A DNA stretch of 64,000 nt from assembly GCF_000315625.1 (NCBI RefSeq), contig NW_005434566.1, forward strand, positions 160,516 to 224,515, read 5' to 3'. The stretch comes from Guillardia theta CCMP2712. Lineage: Eukaryota; Cryptophyceae; Pyrenomonadales; Geminigeraceae. The position numbers and the translations under genes were made by a program. Position 1 is the first letter of the stretch. Every line of letters starts with the position of its first letter. Below are positions 47,041 to 62,400 of the stretch, one piece after another. The notes beneath the pieces were generated by a model. The model made no database searches and was not told the origin of the DNA. It saw only the letters and a list, made by a program, of their open reading frames with translations.

Positions 47041-48910
47041 ATGTTAGCTGGCAAGGCAAGGACTACTGTCTTGCTCTTTACGATGGCGCTATTGACCGGC
47101 ATCGACTCCTTCTCCTTCTGCCCCTCCTCCCTACTTGGCGCCTCCAACAGACTCGGCAAGTCGCACTGTCCGCGGACGTTCTCGAGAAACCCTGTGCTGA
47201 GGGAGAGCAAGAGCTCTAAAGGGAAGATCCTTATCACTCCCGCCGACCTCTCGCAGGCGTTCGAGCAAATGGACGCAGATGGGTCGGGCAGCTTGTCTGC
47301 AGAGGAGGTGATGTCAGTGCTCAAGGCGATGGGATATGCGGAGCAGGAGAGGAGGTGTATCTTCGAGAACATCGACGCTGACAAGGACGGGGCGGTCAGC
47401 AAGGTCGAGTTCCTTCGGGCATGCGAGTCGGAGACGATCTGCGCGATCGTGGACGAGGACTCGAAGGATGGCGGGTGGAAGGAGGAGTTGAAGGAGCAGG
47501 ACGCGACGCCCGAGGATGAGCTGAGCGTCAAGAACTTCTACAAGTCGCTCATCCAGTACATGCGGAAGAGGCCGGAAGAGGTGGAGGGCAAGACCGCTCG
47601 GAGAGCCGGGAGGGTAGGGGATGGGAAGGTGAAGGAGCTCAAGTCGGCGGAGGAGTTCGAGAAGGTGATGGAGGAGGCGGGCGACTTTCCTGTGGTTGTC
47701 AAATTCTTCGCCTCCTGGTGCCGAAAGTGCCTCGCACTCAAGGCGAAGTATTCCGGCATCGCTAAAGGGTACCCCCACCCTCCTCCTCCCTCCTGCTCTC
47801 AACCCCCACCAGCTCCCCTTCAACCCTCCTGCCTGCCGTCTCTTCCTCTTGTAATCCTTTTTTCCCCCTCTCCCCTCCCCCGTCCCTCACATCGTCACAA
47901 ACCTCCCTCCCCTACTCCGCTTTCTTCCTCCTCTACCTCTCCCCATACACACACAATGTTCAGTCCCATCCCTCTTGCCACTGGTGACGTTGTCCTGTGA
48001 CAGCTACGGCGAGCGAGCAATCTTTGTCAAGATCGACATTGAAACCAAGGGCGCGTCAGATCTGGTGAAGAAGAGGGCTGGGGTTGTAGCTATCCCAACC
48101 TTCCAGGTGAGGAAGAAGTCCGCTGTGTAACAAATCTCCCATCCCCCTGCTGATCAGACAGTGAACAAACTTCTCCCCTCTCCTCCCTCACGTTCTCCTC
48201 TCCCTCTCTTGTCTTCATGGAACATCTGTGCCTCGTCTTGGTCTTCACATCCTACTCGAAACACCAACATTCCCGACAGGTCTGGAAGGGAGGTCAGCCA
48301 ATAGACAAGTATGTCGCTGGCTCTGTTATCGCACAGATCCCTGGAGATCTTGCAAAGGTGAGCAAATATTACGTCTTGTAATATTTTTGCGCTCCTATTC
48401 CTACTCCTACTCCACCACCTCCTCCCTTCTGACTCCCCCTCTACTGAGAGTGTTTTACTTGTCTTCTTCCTAAACCCCCTCCAACCCCATCCGTTCATCA
48501 TCTCTCTTCCTTCTTGATCGCGTGTGCTCATCGTTCCTCATACAGATGATCGACAAGCACATCGACGGAGACTTCTCGCTCGTCAAAGCCATAGAGCAGG
48601 AGCCCGTCGTTGAGGAGCCTCCCAAGCAAGAGAAAGAACAGATCCAGCTTGGAAAGGCTGAGGTCCTTCCCCTTTCCCTTCCTTTTTCTCCAACCTCTGA
48701 AGCTCTCCTCCTGCCTCTCCTTTCCTGTTGCACCTCCTGCTCCTCCCGCTCCTCCCGCTCCTCCTGCTCCTATATTTCCTGTCCTGCCCTCACTCTCTGC
48801 GTCTCCTATTGTCCCTGATCAAATCGCAGGTCAATCAGGACGCAATGGCTGCATGGCGAGCGGCGCAAGCGGCCAAGACCTCATTCTCAAGGAACCCTTT
48901 CAAGAATTGA
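47041..48910 (+). CDS. Plastid EF-hand / WCRKC-thioredoxin fusion protein
   Basis: Exons 47041-47768, 48004-48106, 48280-48357, 48546-48662 and 48830-48910 close in phase to 368 residues. Residues 1-23 are a signal peptide (TTVLLFTMALLTGIDS). Phe follows and then a Ser/Arg-rich, acid-poor segment to about 58: the bipartite signal of complex plastids. Two EF-hands follow with canonical loops DADGSGSLSAEE (78-89) and DADKDGAVSKVE (112-123). A thioredoxin domain starts at about 216 (FPVVVKFFASWCRKC), with redox Cys227 and Cys230 and the cis-Pro in VVAIPTFQ. The WCRKC site is that of the plant plastid WCRKC thioredoxins rather than WCGPC. The combination resembles calredoxin of Chlamydomonas, a calcium-dependent plastid thioredoxin with four EF-hands. 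The likely role is calcium-gated disulfide reduction in the plastid stroma. The C-terminal tail is charged and Ala-rich. Confidence 0.85.
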
Positions 48911-48996
48911 AGAGGAGGAGGAAGCGCTAAGATAAAAATATTCTTTCTTCCACAAGCAGAACTGTTTCAGGGCCTGTCGGATCCAAACAAAATTCT

Positions 48997-49697
48997 TTAT
49001 TGAGGAAACAAAAATCGCAAATGAATCACTGTAAAACTTTCTTTCTGCCCTCCACAGTCTTTGTCATTTTCTTCTCCATCTCTGCCAACGTCTGTCTTTA
49101 TGTCAGTCGACAACATCAAGCTCTCCAACCTCCTGCACGCACCGCAAGCTTGTTCGTCAGTACGTCGACCTCGTTGGAAACACTCTTCAGCTTCTCCGTC
49201 CCCCTCGCTTCAACCCGAACTTGTCCGGGGAGGTTGGCAGGGATTTGCTCTTGGTCGAGCTCTGCCTTGTGCTGTCTTGTGACAGGGGGCTCGAGATGTT
49301 TGAGCTGAGCTCCCCCGAGCTGCCATAAACGTCACGTCCTGTGGCTTGTCTCCTCCAAGCTACCACAACCCCCACCCTCCCTCCCCTCCTCTCAACGTCG
49401 GTACTGCTTCTCCGTTCCTCACCTCGCTCGAGAATCTACATCGCTACCCCCAGCCTGACTTCTTCGCTCTGCGATCCGCACGGCCTCCGCGATCCGCACG
49501 GCCTCCAGCCCGGCTCGCTGGCGCCTGGTCAGCAGCATCACAAACGTCCAAGTCAACGTTGCTCGCTCCCACCTGTCATCGTACGCCACTCTCTCCTGGT
49601 GCTTCGACGTAAGCACCATCTCCTTCCTCCCGCTCTCGAAGCAGCACAGGTCAGGTAAGATGCTTGTCCCCTCCGCCTTGGAAGTCTCTGCCCCCAT
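48997..49697 (-). CDS. Unresolved minus-strand gene, tail-to-tail with the thioredoxin gene
   Basis: Exon-like stretches on the minus strand include LKHLEPPVTRQHKAELDQEQ, then KLKSVSNEVDVLTNKLA followed by a donor GTGCGT; a possible last exon ends at 48997. Further up lie QRAGLEAVRIAEAVRIAERR and, starting at 49697, MGAETSKAEG. The pieces are helical and charged, but I could not close the phases. The + strand across this region is also partly open. A tandem 18-base duplication (49471-49506) lies inside. Function unknown. Confidence 0.3.
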
Positions 49698-51180
49698 GCT
49701 GACAAGCTTCGACTGATGCTCGTGACTCTGCCAGGTCGCGCACGACCTCAGATCACTGCAACGCTGCCATCAGATGTGAGTTCACAACAGGAGGCGGTAG
49801 AGGAGGAGAGGAAGGGACCGAGTGATTCAAAAGGCAGGAAATGGGATCCTGTGAGGAAGAAAAGCAGATGGCAGCAACATGATAGGTTATCACTCCTAAA
49901 GTACACAGGAAAGAGGTTTCAAATTTGCAAGATCGAAAGGTCGATAGTGACCGAAGTAATGAGGATTTTGATGGACTGTAATAGATCATGAAGATGGAGG
50001 AGTGAGAGTGATCATGGCTAGACAGGTGGAGATCACGAGCGAGTGGTTCATGCAGGAAGAGAAAGCAAGAATGCACTGTGACGGCATCGTGCAAACTCGC
50101 AACATGCCAGTATCCACACTGACAGCAAGAGATGAAGGATTCTGTTACATGGTGAGCACTGACCTTGTAGCAGAGAGGAGCTGAGAAGGTGATAGAAACG
50201 AGATGTTGCCTTCTCGCTTCAAACCATCCTTGTTTGTTTCCGTTCAGAGTCCAGACAAAAGGTGAGGCGAGAGATGGGAAGGAGGAGAGGGGAAGGGAAC
50301 GAGCTGATAGACGAGGAGGAGGAGGAGGAGACAGTAGTGGAGCTAGACAGTGAAGACTACTGATGGGAGGAGGGAGGGGGAGGGAGAAGACGAGCAACAC
50401 GAATCCCGGGCACTGGCTGCGGGCACCCCGAGCGAAAGTGTCCGTAAAAGGAGCAATGTGAAGGGGTACAAGAAGACTCTAGAGGAGGGGTGGTATGGGT
50501 ACGGAGGTGGGGTAGTAGCTCCAGGTGGGTAGGACGAAACCAGGAAAAAGGGGTGGGTACCGTCGGACGGGAACACCGGAGGTGGGCCTCGGGATGGGGG
50601 TAGGGGGTGGGGCTTTGGTCTAGTGGGGTGCGATGGACAGAATCAGTACCTGAAAGAGGGGGTGGGTGGTACTGAGGGGTCCCTGCCGTAGCCTCCGATT
50701 CGGCTCTGTCGGTCAAAGCTCAACGGTGGGTGGTCAACAAAAACAGCAGGACCCTCTGGTAATTTATGGGGGTACTCTATTGAGTAAAGTAGGGGTGGTT
50801 TCAAATAGGGACTAAACTGCACCTACGGTGCGCACCTTTCAACGGCGCTGAGTCCCTATGGGGTCCAGATATTTTAAATATCCGAGTCGTACCACCGGGT
50901 CCATCAAGTTTAAAAGTACCGGTGGTGAAATGAAGCTGGAGAAGCATTTGATATGGGTGCTTCCGAACCTGTCAAGGAACCCTTATGACCCCTGTGTCTA
51001 CCCCTCCTTATCAGCCTTTATCACCCCACCCTACCCCATACACGCGCGGCTGTTCCTGCAGCGATTGGTCGCATGCCGAGTCCACCTATTAGGCGTGACC
51101 ACCACACGACCACCCCTCCTTATAAGGTCAAGTACCCGGTACTATTCAGTGAACTTTTTGCACTTCTTTACTCACAAGTT
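49698..51180. other. Intergenic island of GGGGTA/TACCCC words
   Basis: To 50350 the sequence is ordinary and may hold the 5' part of the minus-strand gene. 50455-50790 is rich in GGGGTGG/GGGTACC on the + strand. 50980-51130 carries the opposite bias (CCCCACCCTACCCC), again a flip within one island. ATATTTTAAATAT (50869-50881) is a perfect palindrome at the switch. Confidence 0.6.
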
Positions 51181-52610
51181 AAACTAGTACCGAGGCTGAT
51201 ACGAGCTCAGCTGGCTAGCTGGCCTGGCTTCCGAGCCCGGCAGTACTGAGTGCACCCGGCCCGGGCCGGCGTGGCAGGCCGGCCGGCCGGGCCGGGCTGT
51301 GCGGCTTGGCACCGCCGGGCCCTGGGGGCCCCGGCCGGGCCGCCGCATCCGATGCTGATCCGACTCAGCGAGCCACCGTGCCACCGGGGGGGCGGCCGTG
51401 CGACGGTGCAGTGCTGACGGAATCATGACACTGAAGTTTGTTAGACTTGTACTAGTCCGACAAAGTCACGCAGATATCACATCGACCTTACCGTACGGTT
51501 GTCACAAGACAGTTTTTGCGGCTCAAACCCGAGTTTAAGTGCACACAAAACCAGAACTTGGAATTGAGGAGCACATGAGAGATACTTCGGACTGTATGCG
51601 GCTAGGATGTGGCTTGAAACCCAAGCGGCACCGTACGGTGACTGATCATAGACATGAGAGGACCTTAGCAAGACGGCTAGGAAAGCCCCCTCTTCACCGA
51701 GTCGTCCCACAGTGACAGTGACGCTACATTGCCCGCCTCGCAAACACGTAAGTCGTCTTGATTTACAGGAGAGTTTTTCAACGTTAACTCGGGGCTATCA
51801 TAGGCTGACTGGCCCACGGCTGGCATACGGAGTACGCTCCATCGAGAGTTTTTGTTAACCGTCTCGCCATGCCTTTCCGCCCCCTTGCTGAAATCATGTG
51901 AAAGCCTGACGAGAATGATAAGGGAAAGTGAGCCTGAGAGATAAGAAGGCAGTTGTTCATAGTTGAGTCACGAAGGAAAAGTGTAATACGTCAAAAAAGT
52001 CACGAAGGAAAAGTGTCATGTGGTCAAATCAGTAGAACGTGAGAAGCCAGTGTCATGTGGTCAAATAAGTAGAACGCTAGAAGTGTCATTTGACCAAAAC
52101 CATACAACGTAATTATGTCAAATAAGTCAAGTGATATTAAGCTGCTAGCGGCGCTATCTGACTCTGGCACCGGGGTGGCATACGGAGTACTGCTCCATCA
52201 AGTGCACCGTCTTGCCGGATCATCCGGCGGGGCCCGGGGGCGCGGCGGCCGGCGGCGGCCGCACTGCATGAGCCCCGGCGCCCCGCCCGAGTCCCTGGCA
52301 GCCGCGCCTAAACGGTGCGGCGGCCGCGTGCGGTTTCAACGCCCCCGGGATGCAGTGACGCCGTGACTCCGCCGCGGCGGCTCGCCGGGCCGCCCCGCGG
52401 CGGCCGCCGGGGCCGATTGCCGGACTCCCGGCGGATGACCGGCGGGGCGGCGGCCGGCGGGGCGGCCCGGCTGCCCCCCCCGGGGGGCTCGTCACTCAGC
52501 CCGGTGAGGCTGCACCGCGGGGTGCCGCGCGGCCGGGCCCACAGTGACCCGGTCCGGTACTGTAAGTAACCGTCGGCGTTACTCAGTTATAGTCCGGCGG
52601 ATTCGGAAGC
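51181..52610. repeat. GC-rich dispersed repeat, copy 2, with internal direct repeats
   Basis: Two very GC-rich blocks (51200-51420 and 52200-52560, full of GGCC/CCGG) flank a less GC-rich middle. The segment 51433-51530 matches 24331-24425 in order. GGCATACGGAGTAC followed by GCTCCATC and ACCGTCT occurs twice (51816 and 52177). Three degenerate 33-37 base units beginning GTGTCAT(G/T)T lie at about 52014, 52051 and 52086. No protein-like frame was found on either strand. The abrupt composition change marks inserted DNA. Confidence 0.65.
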
Positions 52611-52796
52611 AACGGCAAACTTGAAAAGCAGGTCAAATCTTCAGCAGAGTCTCAACGATCAGAGGAGATCTGTATCTTGTCTTTTTACTCAAAGTCAGTG
52701 CTGATCCACATCGCCGGCGTGACAGGATGTCGGACTGGTAGAGGCACGACTGAGTCCGGCACTGAGTGAGCAGATCCTGGTGGGAGGCCCCAGAAG

Positions 52797-56516
<3,720 letters not shown>

Positions 56517-57754
56517 GACGTCCATCTCCTCCTCCAGTGGGGATGGAGCTTTCCGATACTTCCACAACGGGACAAGAGCATTCTAGATTGAGGAGGAGGA
56601 GGAGGAGGAGGAGGAGGAGGAGTGGATGGGGAGAGGGAGGAGGAGAAGAAGGAAAGGGGAGAAGGATGAGCTTCCGAGCCTTGAAGTAGGAGGACTCCCT
56701 GCGGCGGGAGCACAAGCCGGGGACTGGCAGCAGGAGGAGCTTCCGGGACCGGGACTCGCTCGGAGGGGGACGAGGCCGAGGACGAGCCGAGGACGAGGAC
56801 GAGGACGATGTCGAGGACGAGGAGGACAACTTTTTACGAGGACGAGGACGAGGACAAGGACGAGGACGAGGACAAGGACGAGTAGGGGCAGGAGTCGTCA
56901 TTCTGGCAGGCTGCCATGTCGCATTTGTCAAACAAGCACTTGCTCAACATAAAATGTTTACGTAGAGTTGACCTTGTCTTTTGTACCCCGTCCGAGAACA
57001 TAGAAAGGAAGGGAATTAATAGGTGGGGTGGGTCAGAAACAGATTATGTGAAGGGGGTAGGGGTCCTATTTTATTGAAGGTTCATTAAAATTCCCAGAAA
57101 ACTCACAGTGAATACTGCAAGAAATATTGTCATCAACAATATTTTTTTGGAATCTTGGGGACCTCGACCCTTGAAGGGCTCCGAAGGCGGGAAATGCGGC
57201 AGAGCCGGCGAATGGCGATCTGCAAGCTAACCCGATCCTCCTGACCTCCCCACTCTCCTCCTCCTCCTCCCTCTCCTCCTCCTCCTCCACCACCAGCACC
57301 AGCACCAGCACCAGCACCAGCACCAGCACCAGCACCTGCACCAGCACCATTTCCTCGTCCTCGTTTTCGCCCTCGTCCTCGTCCTCCCTCCTCTCATCTC
57401 TCTCCGTTGATCCCTTTGACCTCTCCCCTCTCCTCCTCCTCCTCCCTCTCGTATGTCCCTGAAGACCTCCTCTCTCCTTCTCCTCCTCCCTCTCCTATGT
57501 CCTTTAAGACCTCTCTCCTCCTGTCGTCTTTCCTGTCACCCCAGAAACCGTCTCCTCTTCCTCGCTCTTCTGTTCTTCAAGAGATTCCTCTGTCAACCCT
57601 CAACCCTGAATGCTATTTCCGTCCTTGCAGCCTGTCTTGGCTCAGACTCCTGCCGTCTCCTCCATCTTTCCATAGCTCTCCTTCATACTCTGCTCCTGTC
57701 TGTGTCATCCCATGATCGTGCAGTGCAGGAACCGGCTGGAGGCTGTGCCCGAAC
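56517..57754. other. Intergenic with GA-rich, GAGGAC and CAGCAC repeats
   Basis: 56592-56625 is a (GGA)n tract and 56765-56880 a GAGGAC repeat. 57010-57065 is a short GGGGTAGGGG patch. 57294-57347 is a (CAGCAC)n hexamer run. 57360-57700 is pyrimidine-rich 5' flank of POLD3. No gene is supported. Confidence 0.6.
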
Positions 57755-60265
57755 ATGGCGCAGGCCCAGTACATGGAGGACTTGCGCGGGTTCGTTCTAG
57801 ACGAGGAGAGGATCGTGACATACAAGTGGTTGAGTAACTCCCTCTCCATCTCAGCGAATGCAGCCAAGAGGCGAGAGAGTCTTCTGCTCTGGCCCTGATA
57901 GTTCTGACGCCGCCCTCCAGGATTTTGCACAGCTTTGTGGAAGAAAACCAAGACAAAGTCGCTGCGACTTACTTCCTGCATGCCGAACAAGATGTGGCTG
58001 GAAAGACTGAGCGACACTTCACTGTCGTTCGTGAAGATCAGCTGGATGGCGCGAAGCGCAAGTTCTCCAAGATCCTTTCATCACATGTCTTCAGGTGTGT
58101 GCTAGACTTCACTCCATCCTCCCTGTGCTGACAGCCAGCCCTTCAGTGTGAGCAAGAGGAGCGGGGAGAAGCCGTTGTGTGCGAGCTCAGTGCTGTGGAC
58201 CATCGACTATGAGGCGAATGAGGAGCTTTATCAGGTGCGATGCCCGTGGGCTCTTTTCTTGGACATGATCAAGTCATGCCGACAGGCGGACTGGAAAGTT
58301 CTGAACAGCCTAAGGGACAACAGATACGGCCATGTGAAGTCGAAGAAGATTGTGAGGGACCTGCAGCCGAGACGTGAGTTCCTCCTTGACCCTGGCGTTT
58401 GCTCCGCACGCTTCCATCCTGATGCCGGTCCTCAAACAGAACTTTTCCCTGTCTCACCAGGTGGACATGCTATCGCCAGTCCGACGGCTGCTGGGAACGA
58501 GCCGCGATCGGCTGAGAGGACCAAGGGGGCTGCTCAGACGCCAACCTTCTTCCCGAAGAAAGAGGAGGCGAAAGAGGCTGAGAAGCCCGTGAAGCAAGAG
58601 GCCAAGCTGTCTGCTGCCGAGCTGAGGTGACAGGTTGTTACCTTCTGCAGCCTTGGATGACGATGGGACAGGATGAAGGAGTTGGCTGGTGGAGGCAAGC
58701 CAGCAGCCAAGGCTCCCAAGATGAGCATGGCAGAGCAAAGGATGAAGGCTCTTATGGGAGGAAACAAGTCTACCAAGAGTGAGGACAAGAAACCTGTCAA
58801 GGCCGAAAGCCAGCAAGCCGGTGACGGTGGTCGGATGGTTCGAAGTGTCTCTAACATGTGTCCTTCAGCTGATGGGTCGGATGAGGAGGAGCAGGTGAAA
58901 CAAGAGATTCTTAGTGTGCAAGAACTCACTTTTATGATATAGAAACCTGAGATCAAACCTGTCCTGGGATTCGATTTCGACTTTGAGAGGAAGCCGGTGA
59001 AAAAAGCGATAGAGTCTCCTCCGAAGAAAGAAACAAAGGCAAGCTCCAAGAAGAGTAGCTCCAAGAGCAAAGATGATGATTTCATCAACGATGACTCGGA
59101 AGGTAGCGAAGAAGAAATCATCACGAAGAAACGAAGGTTCCACCCGAACCCGTATCACAACTCAGACTCTGAGGATGAAGCGATCGGGAGGAGAAAGGAG
59201 AGGCCTGAGGTGAACAAGTACAAGAACCTGGTGTTTGAAGACTCGGATGATGACGAAGTCGACAACGCCAACAAGAAGGCCGAGGAGGAACAGAGCAAGG
59301 AGGAACAGGCCAAGAATGATACGCAGAGTGACAAGGCTGCCAAGAAGGACGTATTGGAAGAGGAGTCGAGCGGGGACGAGAGCGATTCCTCGCACTCAAG
59401 TCAGCACACCAACGCCAGCGATCCGGACAAGATGGATCAGGCGGAGGACGACGCAGATCAGCAGGATGGGAAGCTTGTTATCATCAAGAAAGGCAAGGCA
59501 AGGGAAGAGGAAGGAGATGGGGAGGAGGGAGCGAAGAAGTCGAAGAGGAGGAAGAAGAAATCAGCAGAGACCGAGGAGGAGGGCGAGAAGCCCAAGAGGA
59601 GGCGGAAGCAGGTGGAAGCAGATTCGGAGGAGGGAGAGGTGAAGAAGAAGAGGTCAACCAAGAAGGAAGTAGAGCTCGACTACGCACAGAAGACCCTCGA
59701 CGTCTCTCAGTTCGCACCCAGCAACGCACAGAAAGTCAAGAGGAAGAGAAAAGTCACACGGACGAGAATGGACGAGAAAGGCTACATCGTCACTGAGGAG
59801 GTGGGAGAGATTTCTACAGCTGGCTGTGACTTGACAGTACGTCCGTGGTCTTACCGTGTACTTCCCTGGTCCTGTTTGTCAACCTGTTGCCCAGCATATG
59901 TTTGATCTGTTGAACTCTGATGCCCAGCATCTGTCTGAACTGTCGAGCTCTGACTGGCTCTTGTCAGGTATGGGAGGAATACAGCGACGAGGAGGGCGAG
60001 GCAGGGGACGAGGCTCAGCAGTCCAAGGCGAGCGCAGTGAGGGACAAGAGCGCCTTTGCGAAGGCGGAGGAAACCTCGGGCGACAAGGACAAGAAAGAGA
60101 AGAAGGAGAGCAAGGAGAGCAAGTCCAAGGGCAAGGGAACTTCCTCCAAGGCTCAACCTGCTGTTAAGAAGCAGCAGGTAACCCTCAGCTGCTCGCTGAG
60201 GTGGCGGCTGCTGACTTCATCCCCTGCTGCAGGTGGGGATCGCGTCCTTCTTCAAGAAGGCTTAA
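57755..60265 (+). CDS. POLD3: DNA polymerase delta accessory subunit POLD3 (Cdc27/p66)
   Basis: Nine exons close in phase: 57755-57870, 57921-58094, 58147-58234, 58286-58373, 58461-58626, 58672-58894, 58943-59800, 59968-60177 and 60233-60265, giving 651 residues. The first intron must use a GC donor (AAGAG|GCGAGA). The N-terminus (YMEDLRGFVLDEERIVTYKW, then LSNSLSISANAAKRILHSFV) is the POLD3 winged-helix region that binds the POLD2 subunit. The middle and C-terminus are highly charged, Lys/Glu/Asp/Ser-rich and disordered. KVKRKRKVTRTRMDEKGYIV plus TEEVVWEEYSDEE is the conserved POLD3 C-terminal block. The protein ends in a PCNA-interacting box, QVGIASFF, then KKA, matching Qxx(I/L)xxFF. POLD3 helps lagging-strand synthesis and break-induced replication by tethering polymerase delta to PCNA. 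Exon 6 may hide a further 48-base intron (58823-58870). Nuclear location is expected. Confidence 0.93.
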
Positions 60266-60511
60266 CAAGTTGCCACTCTGCCGGAGTTTCGCTCAACGTG
60301 TCGAGCTGAGAGCACCAGCGACGGCAGAACTGAATTAGTCGCTTCCCGAGCGGATGCGACGAGTTAGACGAGCTAGATGAGCTAGATGAGCTGCTGATGC
60401 CTAGCATGTTGCTGAAAGAGGGAGGAAGGGGAATGAGGTTGTCGAGACTTCATTGAATCCTACCGGATACTTCAACTTTCATCTACAACGATTCGATCCT
60501 GCGCACAAACT

Positions 60512-61372
60512 TCAGCTGACCCCCACCTGAATCCCACCTGCGCTAACCGCCGATCCTGCGTGGATCAGGTTCTCAACCACCAGGTCCGCGATGGCTTCCG
60601 TCCTGCAGCACGAGCCATGAGCGAACGTCAGGTAGCGAGCAGCTGGGCAGCACGTGATGAAGGCGTAGGGAGCTCGGATGCTCTGATAGGTGATCCCTCG
60701 TTCATCCAAGTACCTGCTGAAGGTTGGCTGGGGGGGTCACAAGGCCTCAGCTTCAACCCACCTCTCGATAGCCAGCGGCTGCAGAGGTTTCGAGTTTTCC
60801 GAGACTTGCATGTTGTCCCACACCTTCAAACCCGCGAGCTGGGAGCCAGCGGGTCAGAAGCAAGCAGACCTCCTCCATCACAACCAACTCTCTGCTCCGT
60901 TCCCTGCCCCTCCACCACCACCTCCTCCTCCTCCTCCTTGTCCTCTCCTCCTCGCTTCCTCCTCCTCCTCCAACCTGACTCTTGGCCTTGTTGAGGCCTT
61001 TAGAGACCTGCGGGCTGAAGTAAGCGGGAAAGCAGTACGGGATCGCGTCGGTTCCTGCGCGTCCTGCATGAGCCTCTTTGCTATGCTGCTCTGACCCAGC
61101 GGCACGTTGTCCGAGGGCCCGATGAGGAGAATTCTTGTGGCCGTTAGCCCGAGGACACTCAAGTAGCTCCTCATTACCTCTCCACGTTTGCCTTCTTCGC
61201 CTCATCCACGATCCCCATCTGATAGAAGGAGGCTGAGGAAGGGGCAAGACTGGAGACTTGAAGTTGATACCTGATACTTGAGAATGTTTCTCCGCGTCGG
61301 GTTATCCAACGGAGCTGCGAGGTCCTGGGGGATTTGAGCGATTCAGAACCTTTGCATCACCGTCATCATCAC

Positions 61373-61412
<40 letters not shown>

Positions 61413-61422
61413 GTCATCATCG

Positions 61423-61468
<46 letters not shown>

Positions 61469-61785
61469 CATCCTCATCCGCATCATCACCATCTTCTTCA
61501 TGATCATCTCCACCATCACCACTGCCACCATTATTCCCATCATCTCAGGGATCGAGTTCACCTCATTTGCACTCAAGATGACCAGGCATTTGCATTGCAA
61601 GAACATCTCCTGCAGCTTCTGCGAGTTCTCCCATGACATCTTCATCGTTGCATACCTGCTCCTGCATCACTCTCCTTCTCACACCCACTACCCACTACCC
61701 ACTCCTCCTCCTCCTCCTCCTCCTCCTCCTCCTCCTCCTCCCCTATTCGTCATCTCGTCCTCCTCCTCCTCCTCCTCTCTCCATC

Positions 61786-61818
<33 letters not shown>

Positions 61819-62400
61819 CTGTCCTTCTCATCCTCCTCCTCACCGAGCTCCTGACCCATAGAAGGGACAGAATCGCTTCACCTCCTGGAAGTTCGGCACC
61901 CGACACTTGCACGCGTCGCATCCTCCATGTACCCCGTAGAGTAGCCGAACAGGACACCCGCTGGCCACCCGCATGCCGGACGCAGCATGGATGGCGAGGA
62001 ATTCGTTGTCAAGGTAGTTAAGCGGCTCGTCTCGGTAGATGCCGTCGACACTGCATTGACTCGGCGCATCCACTGCTTGTCTCAGGCGTGTCTCCAGGCT
62101 CACGCACCCGATCCCTCGCCTCCTCGCCCCCGACACTATCAGCTTCCCCAGCATCACGTTCTCCTCGCTCCCCTTCCCTGCTGATACCACGAACGCTCTT
62201 GCCCCCGTCATTCTGATGCCTCCTCCAACCATGCGTGCGGCCGCGGTGACTGCTCGTCCTCTTCCTCGCAGGATCGGGGCAGGTATGAAGGCGATGGGAG
62301 ATGTTGTAACGGCTGCATGGCCAGGGCTGATCAAGGACTGAAGGAGTACTGCGGAAAAGAGAGAGAAAAAACGATTTCTCAGCAGAGAAAGCTTCCTCAT
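60512..62400 (-). CDS. Uncharacterised protein with leader peptide and ferredoxin-like Cys cluster
   Basis: Exon 1 (62400-61882) starts with a hydrophobic leader (SLLRNRFFSLFSAVLLQSLI), then an Ala/Arg/Pro-rich segment (SPIAFIPAPILRGRGRAV), possibly a plastid bipartite signal. Further on are LDNEFLAIHAASGMRVASGC and GVHGGCDACKCRV. Its Cys order, C-x11-C-x2-C-x-C, recalls the first [2Fe-2S] site of NuoG-like proteins. Later minus-strand exons near 61655-61570, 61319-61266, 61224-61183 (MGIVDEAKKANVE) and 60842-60765 (LKVWDNMQVSENSKPLQPLA) lead to a last exon ending at 60512 (ERYLDERGITYQSIRAPYAF, then CCPAARYL). Phases of the middle exons are not settled, since 61180-60990 is open in more than one frame. 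Iron-sulfur or metal binding is a suggestion only. The pyrimidine-rich start of exon 1 could instead be a 3' splice site. Confidence 0.5.
61354..61473. repeat. (CAT)n microsatellite in an intron
   Basis: About 38 CAT/CAC triplets with a few CGT and CCT variants. The poly-His and poly-Met frames are artefacts. Confidence 0.95.
61700..61743. repeat. (CTC)n tract, followed by (CTCGTC)n to 61820
   Basis: Fourteen CTC triplets, then CCTCCT and GTCCTC units, between two minus-strand exons. Confidence 0.9.
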
